Origin: Chloroflexota bacterium
GTDB lineage: Bacteria > Chloroflexota > Anaerolineae > Anaerolineales > Anaerolineaceae
Assembly (NCBI GenBank): GCA_021825925.1
Contig: JAKAFP010000005.1
Coordinates: 338,661 to 402,660, forward strand
DNA length: 64,000 bases
Direction: 5' to 3'
Shown: positions 32,243 to 41,540 of the stretch, in pieces
Layout of the letters: every line of letters begins with the position of its first letter
Position numbering within the stretch: position 1 is the stretch's first letter
Notes under the pieces: generated by a model
What the model was told of the DNA's origin: nothing
Database searches by the model: none
What the model saw: only the letters and a program-made list of their open reading frames with translations
Made by a program: the position numbers and the translations under genes

Positions 32243-33406
32243 ATGAACGACCCCTCTTCTCTTCCCCTTACCCCTAAGGGGAAAAACGATCTTCAGGCCA
32301 ATACGAATAGTGCTGTAAAAAAGATCCAATCTTTTCAAAACAGCAAATTTATGAAACTGCTGCGTCCGATTTTGGGAGTGGTGGTTTCGTTGTATATCGT
32401 ATTTCGTCTCTACCAGGTGCTGGTTGTTCAACACGAATACGGCGCCGATACCTGGACTCGCTTGTTGATTTCAGGTTTGATTATCGGTGGTGTTTACGCT
32501 CTGATCGCCATCGGTTACACCTTAGTTTACGGTATTTTGTTTATGATCAACTTCGCTCACGGCGAAGTTATGATGTTTGGAGCCTATGCCGGATTATATT
32601 CGTTTTGGGCTTTTAAGATCATACCCGTTCCCGGTGATCCTCCGACAAACTTTTTAAATGCCTATCCCATTCTTGCTATCATCCTGGCATTTCTTATCGG
32701 TATGACGGTTTCAGCCACGCTTGGCTATTTCCTCGAAAAAATCGCATATCGCCCTCTTAGAAAAGCTCCCCGCCTGGTGCCACTGATCAGTGCCATCGGT
32801 GCTTCAATTTTTCTTCAAAATGCCGCCATGTTGTTGTTTAGCCCTCAACTGCGTGACGTGACCAATCCTGACATTTTACGCCGTGGTGCTGGCTGGACGA
32901 TCGTGATCAATGGCAGCAATGTCATCCTGCCTTACACCGGTGTTTTCACTTTTATTCTATCCATCCTCTTGCTGATCGGTTTATATATCGTGGTTCGTAA
33001 ATCCAAATTAGGTCGCGCCATGCGGGCAACCGCTTTGGATAAGAAAACCGCAGCCTTGATGGGTGTGGATGTAGACAGCACCATCAGCCGTACTTTTATC
33101 ATCAGCGGCGCACTTGCAGGTGCTGCCGGTGTCATGTGGGGCATCCATAATGGCCTGGTCTACTACTTTGTTGGATTCATCCCCGGCATCAAAGCCTTTA
33201 CCGCGGCTGTTTTGGGCGGTATTGGCAACCTGCCTGGCGCCATGGTTGGCGGTCTGCTCCTGGGTATCGTCGAATCCATGGGTCCTGCAGCGCTTGGTAT
33301 TGATTTCCAACTTAAGGATGTTTTGTCCTTCTTAATCTTGATCTTCGTACTCACCTTCAGACCCTCAGGCTTGCTGGGTGAAGTGCTTTCGGAGGAAAAG
33401 GTATGA
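32243..33406 (+). CDS. livH: Branched-chain amino-acid ABC transporter permease LivH
   Basis: 387 residues with about eight hydrophobic segments and the LivH landmarks ISGLIIGGVYALIAIGYTLV (first TM), INFAHGEVMMFGAY, and VLGGIGNLPGAMVGGLLLG near the C-terminus. The first 36 residues are a non-conserved hydrophilic extension; its codons contain a small hairpin (TTCCCCTTA/TAAGGGGAA) just after the ATG, which may damp translation. The gene overlaps livM by four bases (ATGA). Confidence 0.93.
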   Translation: MNDPSSLPLTPKGKNDLQANTNSAVKKIQSFQNSKFMKLLRPILGVVVSLYIVFRLYQVLVVQHEYGADTWTRLLISGLIIGGVYALIAIGYTLVYGILFMINFAHGEVMMFGAYAGLYSFWAFKIIPVPGDPPTNFLNAYPILAIILAFLIGMTVSATLGYFLEKIAYRPLRKAPRLVPLISAIGASIFLQNAAMLLFSPQLRDVTNPDILRRGAGWTIVINGSNVILPYTGVFTFILSILLLIGLYIVVRKSKLGRAMRATALDKKTAALMGVDVDSTISRTFIISGALAGAAGVMWGIHNGLVYYFVGFIPGIKAFTAAVLGGIGNLPGAMVGGLLLGIVESMGPAALGIDFQLKDVLSFLILIFVLTFRPSGLLGEVLSEEKV

Positions 33407-34965
33407 AATCACTCATCCGTCAAAGCATTCGCACCGGTGTCACCTTTGGTATCGTTCAGGTTTTCTTTATCCTGATCGCCTTTAATACCATGGTTGGCAT
33501 TATGCTTGCCAAGATCTCTGGCATTAAGAATCCGGGCGAAATCCCCGCACCTAAATTCCTGATCGCTTACACCATCTTGATGGGTCTTTGGGTCGGAATT
33601 TCTGCCTTAAGCAAAAAGAGATCACTGTCTGTAGGACAGAAAATCCTGGCCGGTTTTTCAGCCAGTTTGACCTCGGCAATCCTGGTAGGGTTGTTGGAAG
33701 TCGGTATGACTGCCATTCTGGTCAACAAGGTTTTCATCCGCGATTTTCTAACCGTTCTTTCTTTTGATTTTATCAAGGCAACCTTGTTCGGTTTGACACC
33801 CACTATGGGAATTTTGGTAACCATGGGTGCCATCCTGCTGGGAAGTTTGATAGGGGTTGGATTGAACATCATTACCAACCTCCATGCAGTTCAGGAACAT
33901 TGGCAAAAAGATCTTGGGTTCATTAAAAACCTGTCCGAAAAATTCCAACGCACCATTCGTGGCAAGTACCACCTCATCTGGCAAATCGTCGGCATCAGTA
34001 TTCTGGCTGTGGCGGTCATCTTTATTCCCATGAAGTGGGGCTCCTACTGGAACTATGTCTTCGGAACCGTTGGTTTATATGTCATCCTCGGTCTTGGTTT
34101 GAACATCATCGTCGGTCTCTCTGGCCAACTGGTGCTGGGATATATCGCCTTCTTTGCCATTGGTGCCTATACCATGGCCTTGCTCAACGCACCAGAACCG
34201 CATAATTTGATGTGGGGATTCTGGCCTGCCTTACTTTTAGGAGTCGCACTTGCCGCATTATCCGGTATTTTGCTGGGTTTGCCGATCATGCGCCTGCGCG
34301 GAGATTACCTGGCCATCGTTACCCTTGGATTTGGCGAAATCATCCGCATCTTGCTTAAAAGCGATGTGCTCACCAATTTCACCGGCGGCCCACGCGGCAT
34401 TCAGAATATCCACGGTCCCTCGTTGTTTGGCAAACCGTTCAATTCTGAAGTTGATTTTGTCTATCTGATCATCGCAGGTGTCATCCTGGCGAGTTTTGTT
34501 TACAATCGTTTGCAGCAATCCCGCACCGGACGTGCCTGGTTGGCCATCCGCGAGGACGAAACGGTTGCCCGTGCCAGTGGTGTGGATACCATCAAATATA
34601 AACTTCTTGCCCTTGCGATCGGTGCAGCTTTCGCCGGTCTCGCCGGAGGCATCTATGCCAGCCGCAACCAGTTCACCGGTCCGGATGAACACGCCCTGAT
34701 GGCCTCCATCAACGTGCTCAGCCTGATCATCGTGGGCGGCATGGGCAACATCCCCGGCACGATCTTGGGTGCCTTTACGCTAAAAGGCCTGCCCGAAATC
34801 CTGCGCGAGTTTGCCAACTTCCGCTTGCTGGCATTTGGCGCCCTGCTGGTCTTCATGATGCTCTCCCGCCCTGAAGGATTGATTCCCTCCCATCGGCCAA
34901 AATATGAAAAACCAGAGGAAGCTTCTGGAGTTTTAAAAAAGAAGGAGGTGCCCCATGACAAATAA
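33403..34965 (+). CDS. livM: Branched-chain amino-acid ABC transporter permease LivM
   Basis: 520 residues, longer than typical LivM because of an N-terminal region (about 1-200) with extra membrane segments and a basic loop. The conserved part begins near GLYVILGLGLNIIVGLSGQL and includes GYIAFFAIGAYTMALL, LPIMRLRGDYLAIVTLGFGE (typical) and GGMGNIPGTILGAF. It forms the membrane channel with LivH. Its end overlaps the livG start by 11 bases. Confidence 0.93.
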   Translation: MKSLIRQSIRTGVTFGIVQVFFILIAFNTMVGIMLAKISGIKNPGEIPAPKFLIAYTILMGLWVGISALSKKRSLSVGQKILAGFSASLTSAILVGLLEVGMTAILVNKVFIRDFLTVLSFDFIKATLFGLTPTMGILVTMGAILLGSLIGVGLNIITNLHAVQEHWQKDLGFIKNLSEKFQRTIRGKYHLIWQIVGISILAVAVIFIPMKWGSYWNYVFGTVGLYVILGLGLNIIVGLSGQLVLGYIAFFAIGAYTMALLNAPEPHNLMWGFWPALLLGVALAALSGILLGLPIMRLRGDYLAIVTLGFGEIIRILLKSDVLTNFTGGPRGIQNIHGPSLFGKPFNSEVDFVYLIIAGVILASFVYNRLQQSRTGRAWLAIREDETVARASGVDTIKYKLLALAIGAAFAGLAGGIYASRNQFTGPDEHALMASINVLSLIIVGGMGNIPGTILGAFTLKGLPEILREFANFRLLAFGALLVFMMLSRPEGLIPSHRPKYEKPEEASGVLKKKEVPHDK

Positions 34966-35764
34966 CATCATTCAAGTACAGGGCGTCTCAAAGATCTTCG
35001 GCGGGTTGACTGCGGTGAACAATGTCAATCTTGACATTGCGGAAGGGTCAATCTATTCCATTATTGGACCGAATGGTGCCGGTAAAACCACCCTCTTCAA
35101 CTGCATCTCCGGCTTTTACGTTCCAGATCACGGCACCGTGCTCTTTCAGGGCATCGCCTTAAACGGACGTTCCACAGATACCATCGCTTCTCTTGGCCTC
35201 TCCAGAACTTATCAAAACATCAGGCTATTCTCGAACCTGACAGCGGTAGAAAATGTTTTGGTCGGCCAACAACCTCGCTTGCGTGAGACCTGGGTCGAAT
35301 CCATCATTCGCACCCGCCGCAGTCGCAATGAAGAGCATTCTTCTTTGGCTGAAAGTTTCAAGTGGCTCGAGTTCGTTGGCCTCAGCGAGTTTGCCAATTC
35401 GATCGCCGGTGATCTGCCTTATGGCGCCCAACGCAAATTGGAGATCGCTCGTGCACTCGGCAGCAAGCCTTCACTGCTGCTGTTGGATGAACCCACAGCG
35501 GGTATGAATCCGCAGGAAACGCTTGAAATGACCGCCCTCATCCGCAGTCTGCGTGACAAGTTCAATATCACCATCATTTTGATCGAACATGACATGCATG
35601 TGGTGATGGGCATCTCGGATTACATTTCGGTCTTGGATTTCGGCAACAAGATCGCCGAAGGAAAACCGGAAGAAATTCAGCACAACGAACGTGTGATCGA
35701 AGCATATCTTGGACCTGGCGGAGCGGCGCTGGCGCAAAAATACCGCAAGAAGAAGGTCTCATGA
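34955..35764 (+). CDS. livG: Branched-chain amino-acid ABC transporter ATPase LivG
   Basis: 269 residues. Walker A GPNGAGKTTLFN, LivG-type SRTYQNIRLFSNLTAVENV, signature-equivalent LPYGAQRKLEIARAL (LPYG instead of LSGGQ, as usual for LivG), Walker B LLLLDEPTAGMNP and switch histidine in LIEHDMHVV. Cytoplasmic motor subunit. AAGGAGGTG precedes the ATG inside livM. Confidence 0.94.
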   Translation: MTNNIIQVQGVSKIFGGLTAVNNVNLDIAEGSIYSIIGPNGAGKTTLFNCISGFYVPDHGTVLFQGIALNGRSTDTIASLGLSRTYQNIRLFSNLTAVENVLVGQQPRLRETWVESIIRTRRSRNEEHSSLAESFKWLEFVGLSEFANSIAGDLPYGAQRKLEIARALGSKPSLLLLDEPTAGMNPQETLEMTALIRSLRDKFNITIILIEHDMHVVMGISDYISVLDFGNKIAEGKPEEIQHNERVIEAYLGPGGAALAQKYRKKKVS

Positions 35765-36480
35765 TCCTAAATGTAGATAACATCAGTGTTAATTACGGCG
35801 CCATTAATGCGCTGCGTGATATCAGCTTCACTCTTAATGAAGGGGAGATCGTGGCATTGATCGGAGCCAATGGCGCCGGAAAATCCACCAGTCTTAACAC
35901 GATTTCAGGGTTGCTGCGCCCCACCACAGGCAAAGTGGAATATCTGGGAAATGACATTACCACCGTCACGCCACAGGCGATCGTAAACTTGGGCATTATC
36001 CAGGTTCCAGAAGGCCGCAAGATCTTCGCCAAAATGAGCGTCTGGGAAAACCTTGAAATGGGCGCCTATACTGTCAAAGACAGAAAGGTGATCCAGGAAC
36101 GCTATGAAATGGTCTATCAGAAGTTCCCGCGTTTAAAGGAACGGCGCAATCAACCTGGCGGCACCCTTTCAGGCGGTGAACAGCAAATGCTTGCCATTGC
36201 CCGCGGATTGATGGCTGGTCCAAAAGTGCTGCTTCTGGATGAACCTTCCATGGGCCTTTCCCCCATCCTGGTTGAACAGATCTTTGACATCATTCAAGAG
36301 ATCAACAAAACCGGCACCAGCATCCTTTTGGTTGAACAAAACGCGCTGATGGCGCTGGCCATTGCCGACCGTGGATATGTGCTCGATACCGGCCGCATCG
36401 TGCTGCAAGGCGATGCTGATGACCTGCTGCACAACCCCACTGTGATCAATGCCTATCTTGGCGGCGAAACCACGGATTAA
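35761..36480 (+). CDS. livF: Branched-chain amino-acid ABC transporter ATPase LivF
   Basis: 239 residues. Walker A GANGAGKSTSLNTISG, QVPEGRKIFAKMSVWENLEMG, signature LSGGEQQMLAIARGLM, Walker B LLLDEPSMGLSP and switch region VEQNALMAL. It pairs with LivG. Starts with a 4-base overlap of the livG stop. Last gene of the operon. Confidence 0.94.
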   Translation: MILNVDNISVNYGAINALRDISFTLNEGEIVALIGANGAGKSTSLNTISGLLRPTTGKVEYLGNDITTVTPQAIVNLGIIQVPEGRKIFAKMSVWENLEMGAYTVKDRKVIQERYEMVYQKFPRLKERRNQPGGTLSGGEQQMLAIARGLMAGPKVLLLDEPSMGLSPILVEQIFDIIQEINKTGTSILLVEQNALMALAIADRGYVLDTGRIVLQGDADDLLHNPTVINAYLGGETTD

Positions 36481-36499
36481 TCTCCGGAAATGTTAGCAA

Positions 36500-36535
36500 A
36501 AAAGCAGGTGTTCGTTAGTTCGAACACCTGCTTTT
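36500..36535 (+). terminator. Terminator of the liv operon
   Basis: A 15-bp perfect stem AAAAGCAGGTGTTCG around TTAGTT, ending in TTTT and ATTTG. Confidence 0.85.
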
Positions 36536-36551
36536 ATTTGCGAGTATACCT

Positions 36552-37199
36552 TTACCCCACCCTGTCTTTAAGGGCCAGGTCAATTTCTGCCAGCAGCTGC
36601 TGCCACAATTCTGGAGTGATCTTCTTGCATGTGGCGAAGAGTTGCTTAACTGGAGCAAGAGGCTGTGAGAAGGCCAGCTCCTGAACTTTGTCAGGACAAA
36701 TAAATGGAGTCTGAAAAGCTTTTAAGGCATCCCCTTCAACTGGCATTAACCAGTTGCTGGTAGCCAATCCCCACTCTACAAATTCGATGATCTTTTGCCA
36801 TGGGTATTTACGATTTTCCATCAAAACTGAATACACAACACTGCGAACGCTGCTGTCTCCCTGCACTGCAAAGAATTGACCGGCAGAGAAAAGGATCGCG
36901 GATTCAAGTGTGTATCCGTTCCAACTGGGGGGTTGTCCGATCGGCCGAAGGAATACCCGTTGAGTGGGCGCAGAAGAGAACAACTTTTTCTTCTGTTCGC
37001 GAAGTTCAACTTCAAGAGCCCCTTCTTCTTCGTTGGCAAGGATTGCGGCTGCCGTCATCATCACCGCCAGATAATGGCCATTTACCATGCCATCACTGCA
37101 GAGCAATTGATGCCCGTCAGTTTCCACTTCGGGAGCAAATCTATCTCCGTTAAGAAGGATCAGTTCGCTGGGTGTAAAGGGTGAATCAGTAAGCTTCAT
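36552..37199 (-). CDS. Unknown 215-residue protein
   Basis: I do not recognise the family. The protein is soluble, with helices around CSDGMVNGHYLAVMMTAAAI and PWQKIIEFVEWGLATSNWL (given in part), no signal peptide and no catalytic motif that I can name. AAGG lies a few bases before the ATG. It faces the liv operon end-to-end and is divergent from the diguanylate cyclase gene. Coding is supported by codon use like its neighbours. Confidence 0.7.
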   Translation of the reverse strand: MKLTDSPFTPSELILLNGDRFAPEVETDGHQLLCSDGMVNGHYLAVMMTAAAILANEEEGALEVELREQKKKLFSSAPTQRVFLRPIGQPPSWNGYTLESAILFSAGQFFAVQGDSSVRSVVYSVLMENRKYPWQKIIEFVEWGLATSNWLMPVEGDALKAFQTPFICPDKVQELAFSQPLAPVKQLFATCKKITPELWQQLLAEIDLALKDRVG

Positions 37200-37308
37200 A
37201 ACCTTTCCTTGTTAGATCACATTTCGTGTTCATATTCTACTTGAAAAAGTGAAATCTCAACCACTTCTTTCAAAGCTAGTAACTATCTGTAAACTTGACC
37301 AAAATAAT

Positions 37309-37343
37309 ACTGCAATTGCAGTTACATTATTGCCAGCTATAAT
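37309..37343 (+). promoter_or_regulatory. Promoter with perfect palindrome for the cyclase gene
   Basis: TTGCAG (37316-37321), 16-base spacer, TATAAT (37338-37343). The perfect 14-bp palindrome ACTGCAATTGCAGT at 37309-37322 covers the -35, so a dimeric regulator could block or recruit polymerase. Confidence 0.6.
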
Positions 37344-37427
37344 TTATATATATATTTCATTGCTGATTCTTTGCTGTTGATTGTAGACTCATTCATTAAC
37401 CATACCATTTTTCGCTTAAGGCAATTA

Positions 37428-39383
37428 ATGATTAAATCTTTTATCGGTTCAAATAGTTGGATAGAGTATTTGCCTCAAATGCAGGTTGTGTTTGACCAAC
37501 TCAATGATGCTATTCTCGTGATAGATGAGGCAGGTAAAATTGTTGTCGCAAACAAATCAACTGCAAAAATAACAGGGTTTGCAATTTCTGAATTAGTTGG
37601 AAAAAATCAAGATTCAATTGTGATCTCACAACCTGATCAGATTCTTACAAGAGATGGCTTGGTTCATTCTGACCGAAACACATCCATCCCAAACTCCACG
37701 GAAGAATATCCAAAATATCGAACCGAGATTCTGACCAAAGACGGCTATAAGATAAAGGTTGAGATCACCTCTTTAAACTTGTTTTCTGAGTCAAAAAATG
37801 TTTCTTGTTTGATCATAAAAAATATTTCTGAGCAATCCATTTCAACCACATTACGTGAAATAAATTCGACTGTGTCCTCCTCATTAAGCCTGGTTGCGGT
37901 CTTTGATCTATTATTAGTGGAATTACGAAAATTGGTTCCATATGATGGTGGAAATATAATGAAAATTGGTGATAAATCAATCACCATCACTCGAACTTTA
38001 GGCTACGAAACATTTGACTCAAAATTACCTGATATTTTGTATTCTTTACACTTTGATATTGAATCAACCCAGAACATAAAAACAATAATATCAAGTAAGA
38101 AACCTTTGATAATTAATAATACTCAAGAGGTCTCTTACTGGAATCACAATGAAGTGAGCAGGTTATTCAAAAGTTGGATCGGAGTTCCAATCATCATTGA
38201 TAATAAAGTAAATGCCATAATCAGTCTTGATAAAGTTGAATCCAATTACTTCACCGAAGAACATTCATTCATTCTAACAATTTTCGCAAACCAGGCAGCA
38301 TCTGCTATTAGAAACGCAAAATTCTTTAAAGAAGCCACACGTGCTGCAGATAGATTCATGACACTTTATCAGCTCAGTCAGATCATTAGCATGAACGTTA
38401 GAACAAAAGACATTTATCCTTCGATTCATCAGGCAGTCTCTGAATTAATGGAGACGGAATTTTTCTGCATTTCACTTTACGATTCCAGCACTCAAACCAT
38501 CACCGATGTCTATATGATTGACAACGGTCAACCACAAGAACTAACCTCTCGCCCACTTGAAAAAGGATTATTCGCAACCGTATTAAAAACTGGAAAATCG
38601 CTTTTATATCACTCATTTGATTCTGCCGCAGCTGCAGAATTGGGAGCGGTCATGGTTGGAGATAACACCAATCCAGATATTTCTCAATCCATATTGGTTG
38701 TGCCGTTAAAGATAGGATCAAAAAGTATTGGTGTGATTTCAGCGCAAAGTTATAAACCAAACATGTACACCAATGCAGATCGAGAAACGCTGGAGCTGTT
38801 GGCAGCCAACGTGGCCATTGCCATTGAAAATGCACGCCTTTTTGACGAGGTTCAAAAACTTGCGATCACCGATCCCCTCACCCATTTATATAACCGACGA
38901 AAATTTGAAGAAACCGCCACCAAAGAATTTGATCGTTCCCGCCGTTATAACCGGCCCCTTTGTGCGATCATGATTGACCTGGATCAATTCAAAGGAGTGA
39001 ACGACACTTACGGTCACCTCGCAGGCGACCAGGTGTTGGCCTCCTTGGCCGCCCTTTGCCAAAAAGATCTACGCAATATAGATATTCTGGCGCGATACGG
39101 TGGGGAAGAATTCGTGATCATCCTACCAGAAACCACTTCCACTCAGGCATGGCTCATCGCTGAACGTCTGAGGACCGATTGTGAAAAAACCAAAGTGGAT
39201 AGCGTTCACGGAATGGTCTCATTGACTATCAGCCTGGGTCTGGCTGAACTCAATAAATCATGTCAGACACTAGACGAATTAATAGACCGAGCGGATCAAG
39301 CAATGTATGAATCAAAAAGGACTGGTCGAAATAAATCTACAATTTGGACCTTTCAATTACGAAAACACATACACAATCAATAA
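37428..39383 (+). CDS. PAS-GAF-GAF-GGDEF diguanylate cyclase
   Basis: 651 residues from the ATG with AAGG upstream (a TTG 19 codons earlier is possible). A PAS domain (about 15-130; DQLNDAILVIDEAGKIVVAN), two GAF-type domains (about 140-290 and 300-470; ends in LAANVAIAIENARLF) and a C-terminal GGDEF domain (about 480-645). The active site is GGEEF in RYGGEEFVIILPE and the RxxD I-site is present (RNIDILARYGG), so it should make c-di-GMP and be product-inhibited. No transmembrane part, so it senses a cytoplasmic signal. The sensor half is AT-rich, while the GGDEF part has the local codon use. It could supply c-di-GMP for the Wzz-GGDEF protein. Confidence 0.92.
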   Translation: MIKSFIGSNSWIEYLPQMQVVFDQLNDAILVIDEAGKIVVANKSTAKITGFAISELVGKNQDSIVISQPDQILTRDGLVHSDRNTSIPNSTEEYPKYRTEILTKDGYKIKVEITSLNLFSESKNVSCLIIKNISEQSISTTLREINSTVSSSLSLVAVFDLLLVELRKLVPYDGGNIMKIGDKSITITRTLGYETFDSKLPDILYSLHFDIESTQNIKTIISSKKPLIINNTQEVSYWNHNEVSRLFKSWIGVPIIIDNKVNAIISLDKVESNYFTEEHSFILTIFANQAASAIRNAKFFKEATRAADRFMTLYQLSQIISMNVRTKDIYPSIHQAVSELMETEFFCISLYDSSTQTITDVYMIDNGQPQELTSRPLEKGLFATVLKTGKSLLYHSFDSAAAAELGAVMVGDNTNPDISQSILVVPLKIGSKSIGVISAQSYKPNMYTNADRETLELLAANVAIAIENARLFDEVQKLAITDPLTHLYNRRKFEETATKEFDRSRRYNRPLCAIMIDLDQFKGVNDTYGHLAGDQVLASLAALCQKDLRNIDILARYGGEEFVIILPETTSTQAWLIAERLRTDCEKTKVDSVHGMVSLTISLGLAELNKSCQTLDELIDRADQAMYESKRTGRNKSTIWTFQLRKHIHNQ

Positions 39384-39442
39384 TACCTACTTGAAATGGA
39401 CTCAAAATAAGAGTAAAGTAATTAAAATAGGTCAGTAGGCAA

Positions 39443-40051
39443 ATGACTATGATCGGCAACATATCTTCTATTTATTCCCAAAAAGGTCAAGCATTAACGA
39501 ATGCTTATGGCGCTAATTCAGGCGCGAATAATGAGCGCTTGAAAGACGCCGTCAATACCCAGAACGTAAAAAAAGAAAACTCTCAATCCACCAAAGTTAC
39601 CATCTCAGATGAGGCCCTTCAAAAATTGGGGTTGGAAAAATCACAAGATTCTTCAAGTCCGTCAGTTTCAGCTGGAAGGACAACCCTTTCTGCTGAAGAA
39701 CAAAACCAGGTCGCGGATCTTAAGGCTCGTGATCAAGAAGTACGAACTCACGAGATGGCACACATGATGGTCGGCGGCAGCCTGGTACGCAAAGGTGCCA
39801 GCTACCAGTATCAAACCGGACCCGACGGGCAGCGATATGCCGTTGGCGGTGAAGTGTCCATTGATTCAAGTGCGGTAAGCGGTGATCCCTCTGCCACCAT
39901 CCGCAAGATGGAACAGGTAAAACGCGCCGCGCTTGCTCCGGCAAAACCCTCCAGTCAGGATCGGGCCGTAGCCTCATCTGCAGCACAAACCGAAGCCGCT
40001 GCACGCCAGGAATTGATGCAGCAAACAACAAGTTCAGACACTTCTGAATAA
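39443..40051 (+). CDS. SprA-related putative metalloprotease
   Basis: 202 residues. The central segment RTHEMAHMMVGGSLVRKG contains HExxH (here HEMAH), with GPDGQRYAVGGEVSID after it, which is the conserved core of the SprA-related family; a zinc protease activity is predicted but unproven. The N-terminus is Ser/Asn-rich and the C-terminus Ala/Gln-rich, both probably disordered. It lies 59 bases after the cyclase gene on the same strand and ends at a strong terminator, so the two may be co-transcribed. Confidence 0.8.
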   Translation: MTMIGNISSIYSQKGQALTNAYGANSGANNERLKDAVNTQNVKKENSQSTKVTISDEALQKLGLEKSQDSSSPSVSAGRTTLSAEEQNQVADLKARDQEVRTHEMAHMMVGGSLVRKGASYQYQTGPDGQRYAVGGEVSIDSSAVSGDPSATIRKMEQVKRAALAPAKPSSQDRAVASSAAQTEAAARQELMQQTTSSDTSE

Positions 40052-40070
40052 TTGATTTTTGATCATTACG

Positions 40071-40099
40071 AAACGGACACAATGAATATGTGTCCGTTT
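40071..40099 (+). terminator. Terminator after the SprA-related gene
   Basis: An 11-bp perfect stem AAACGGACACA around ATGAATA, followed by TTTTATTC. Confidence 0.85.
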
Positions 40100-40114
40100 T
40101 TTTATTCATTCCTC

Positions 40115-40142
40115 TTGACAACCTGAATATTCGGCCTATAAT
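40115..40142 (+). promoter_or_regulatory. Near-consensus promoter of padR-ABC operon
   Basis: Perfect TTGACA (40115-40120) and perfect TATAAT (40137-40142), 16-base spacer. ATAC-AGTAGA-GTAT (40154-40167) just downstream could be a repressor site. A strong core promoter under a repressor would fit PadR autoregulation. Confidence 0.7.
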
Positions 40143-40172
40143 CTTTAATTATTATACAGTAGAGTATTTATT

Positions 40173-40754
40173 ATGTCTGTCCGCCACGCTCTCTTAGGTC
40201 TGCTTGCTCAAAAGCCCCGCTACGGTTATGAACTGTGCGCGGGGTTTACAGCGCTCGTCGGTGGCAAAGATAACTGGGATGTCAAACCTCCCCAGATCTA
40301 CACCACCCTGGCGCGCATGGTCGAATCCGGACTGGTGACCTTCACCAACCCGGATGACCAACAAAGCAAGGGGGAATATGCCATCACCCCCAAAGGTCAC
40401 GCCGAACTGATGGATTGGTTCCGTACCAGTGACATTGAAGAACCCCACCAGGATCCTTTCTATCTCAAACTGATGCTTTCACTCGAATTGGACGAAGTGG
40501 ATGCCTCGCGATTGATCGTCATTCAACGGGCAGCGCTTTATCAGGAGCTGCACCGCATCACTGAACAGCGTCAGACGCTTGACCCTCAACACCAATTAGC
40601 ACAGATTCTGCTAATGGATAAATCCGCCATGCATCTTGAGGCTGACCTGCGTTGGTTGGATATGATCGAATCCCGGCTGGATGAGGTTCAGCAGCAGCCG
40701 GCACCCAAACCTGCCTTGCGTCCGCGCGGAAGACCGCCGAGTCAAAGCTCATGA
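40173..40754 (+). CDS. PadR-family transcriptional regulator
   Basis: 193 residues. The N-terminal winged helix has the PadR pattern SVRHALLGLLAQKPRYGYEL, PQIYTTLARMVESGLV and YAITPKGHAEL; the C-terminal part (about 95-165) is the helical dimerisation region, followed by a basic Pro/Arg tail. PadR proteins usually repress an efflux or stress operon and release on ligand binding. The ABC export genes 48 bases downstream are the likely target. Confidence 0.9.
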   Translation: MSVRHALLGLLAQKPRYGYELCAGFTALVGGKDNWDVKPPQIYTTLARMVESGLVTFTNPDDQQSKGEYAITPKGHAELMDWFRTSDIEEPHQDPFYLKLMLSLELDEVDASRLIVIQRAALYQELHRITEQRQTLDPQHQLAQILLMDKSAMHLEADLRWLDMIESRLDEVQQQPAPKPALRPRGRPPSQSS

Positions 40755-40802
40755 TCGCTAGCTAAATTATTAGTTTTTCAAACTACAACAAGGAGAAGTA
40801 AA

Positions 40803-41540
40803 ATGGCAACAATTGAAGTCAAAAACCTCAGCAAAGTCTATGGCAGCGGAGAAACAAAAGTCACCGCTTTGGATACAGTGAATTTAGTCATTGAACAGGG
40901 TCAGTTTGTGGCGGTAATGGGCCCAAGTGGCTGTGGAAAATCCACCCTGCTGCACCTGATAGGTGGTCTTGATCGCCCCACTGACGGCAGTGTATTCATC
41001 GAAGGCAGTGATATTTCAAAGATGAGCGACAACACCCTCACCGAGTTGCGCCGCCGCAAGATGGGTTTCATTTTCCAGTTCTTTAACTTGATCCCGGTGC
41101 TGGATGCAATTGAAAACACCGCCCTGCCCCTGATCCTGGATGGCGTGAAACCAGAAACCGCCCGTACCAAAGCCAGCGAATGGCTCAAAAACAACAGACT
41201 TGACGGCCGTGGCAAACATCGTCCTGACGAACTCTCCGGTGGTCAGCAGCAGCGCGTGGCCATCTCCCGTGCCATGGTCTCAGACCCTGTCATCATCCTG
41301 GCTGACGAACCCACCGGCAACCTCGATTCACGCAGCGGAGATGAGATCGCCGCCACCCTGCGCAAGATCGTCACCGAGTGGAAGCGTACAGTGTTAATGG
41401 TCACACACGATCCACGCATCGCAGCATACGCCGACCGCATCATTTTCTTGAAAGACGGTAAAGTGGTTGATGATACCCTGCTCAACGGTTCAAATGGTGA
41501 TAATGCCAAACGACTCAAAGAGAAAGTGGAGTCACTATGA
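40803..41540 (+). CDS. MacB/LolD-type ABC transporter ATPase
   Basis: 245 residues. Walker A GPSGCGKSTLLHLIGG, GFIFQFFNLIPVLDAIEN (typical of the MacB/LolD group), signature LSGGQQQRVAISRAM, Walker B ILADEPTGNLDS, switch MVTHDPRIA. It energises the FtsX-type permease encoded next through mechanotransmission rather than classic translocation. ACAAGGAG precedes the ATG and the end overlaps the permease by four bases. Confidence 0.93.
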   Translation: MATIEVKNLSKVYGSGETKVTALDTVNLVIEQGQFVAVMGPSGCGKSTLLHLIGGLDRPTDGSVFIEGSDISKMSDNTLTELRRRKMGFIFQFFNLIPVLDAIENTALPLILDGVKPETARTKASEWLKNNRLDGRGKHRPDELSGGQQQRVAISRAMVSDPVIILADEPTGNLDSRSGDEIAATLRKIVTEWKRTVLMVTHDPRIAAYADRIIFLKDGKVVDDTLLNGSNGDNAKRLKEKVESL

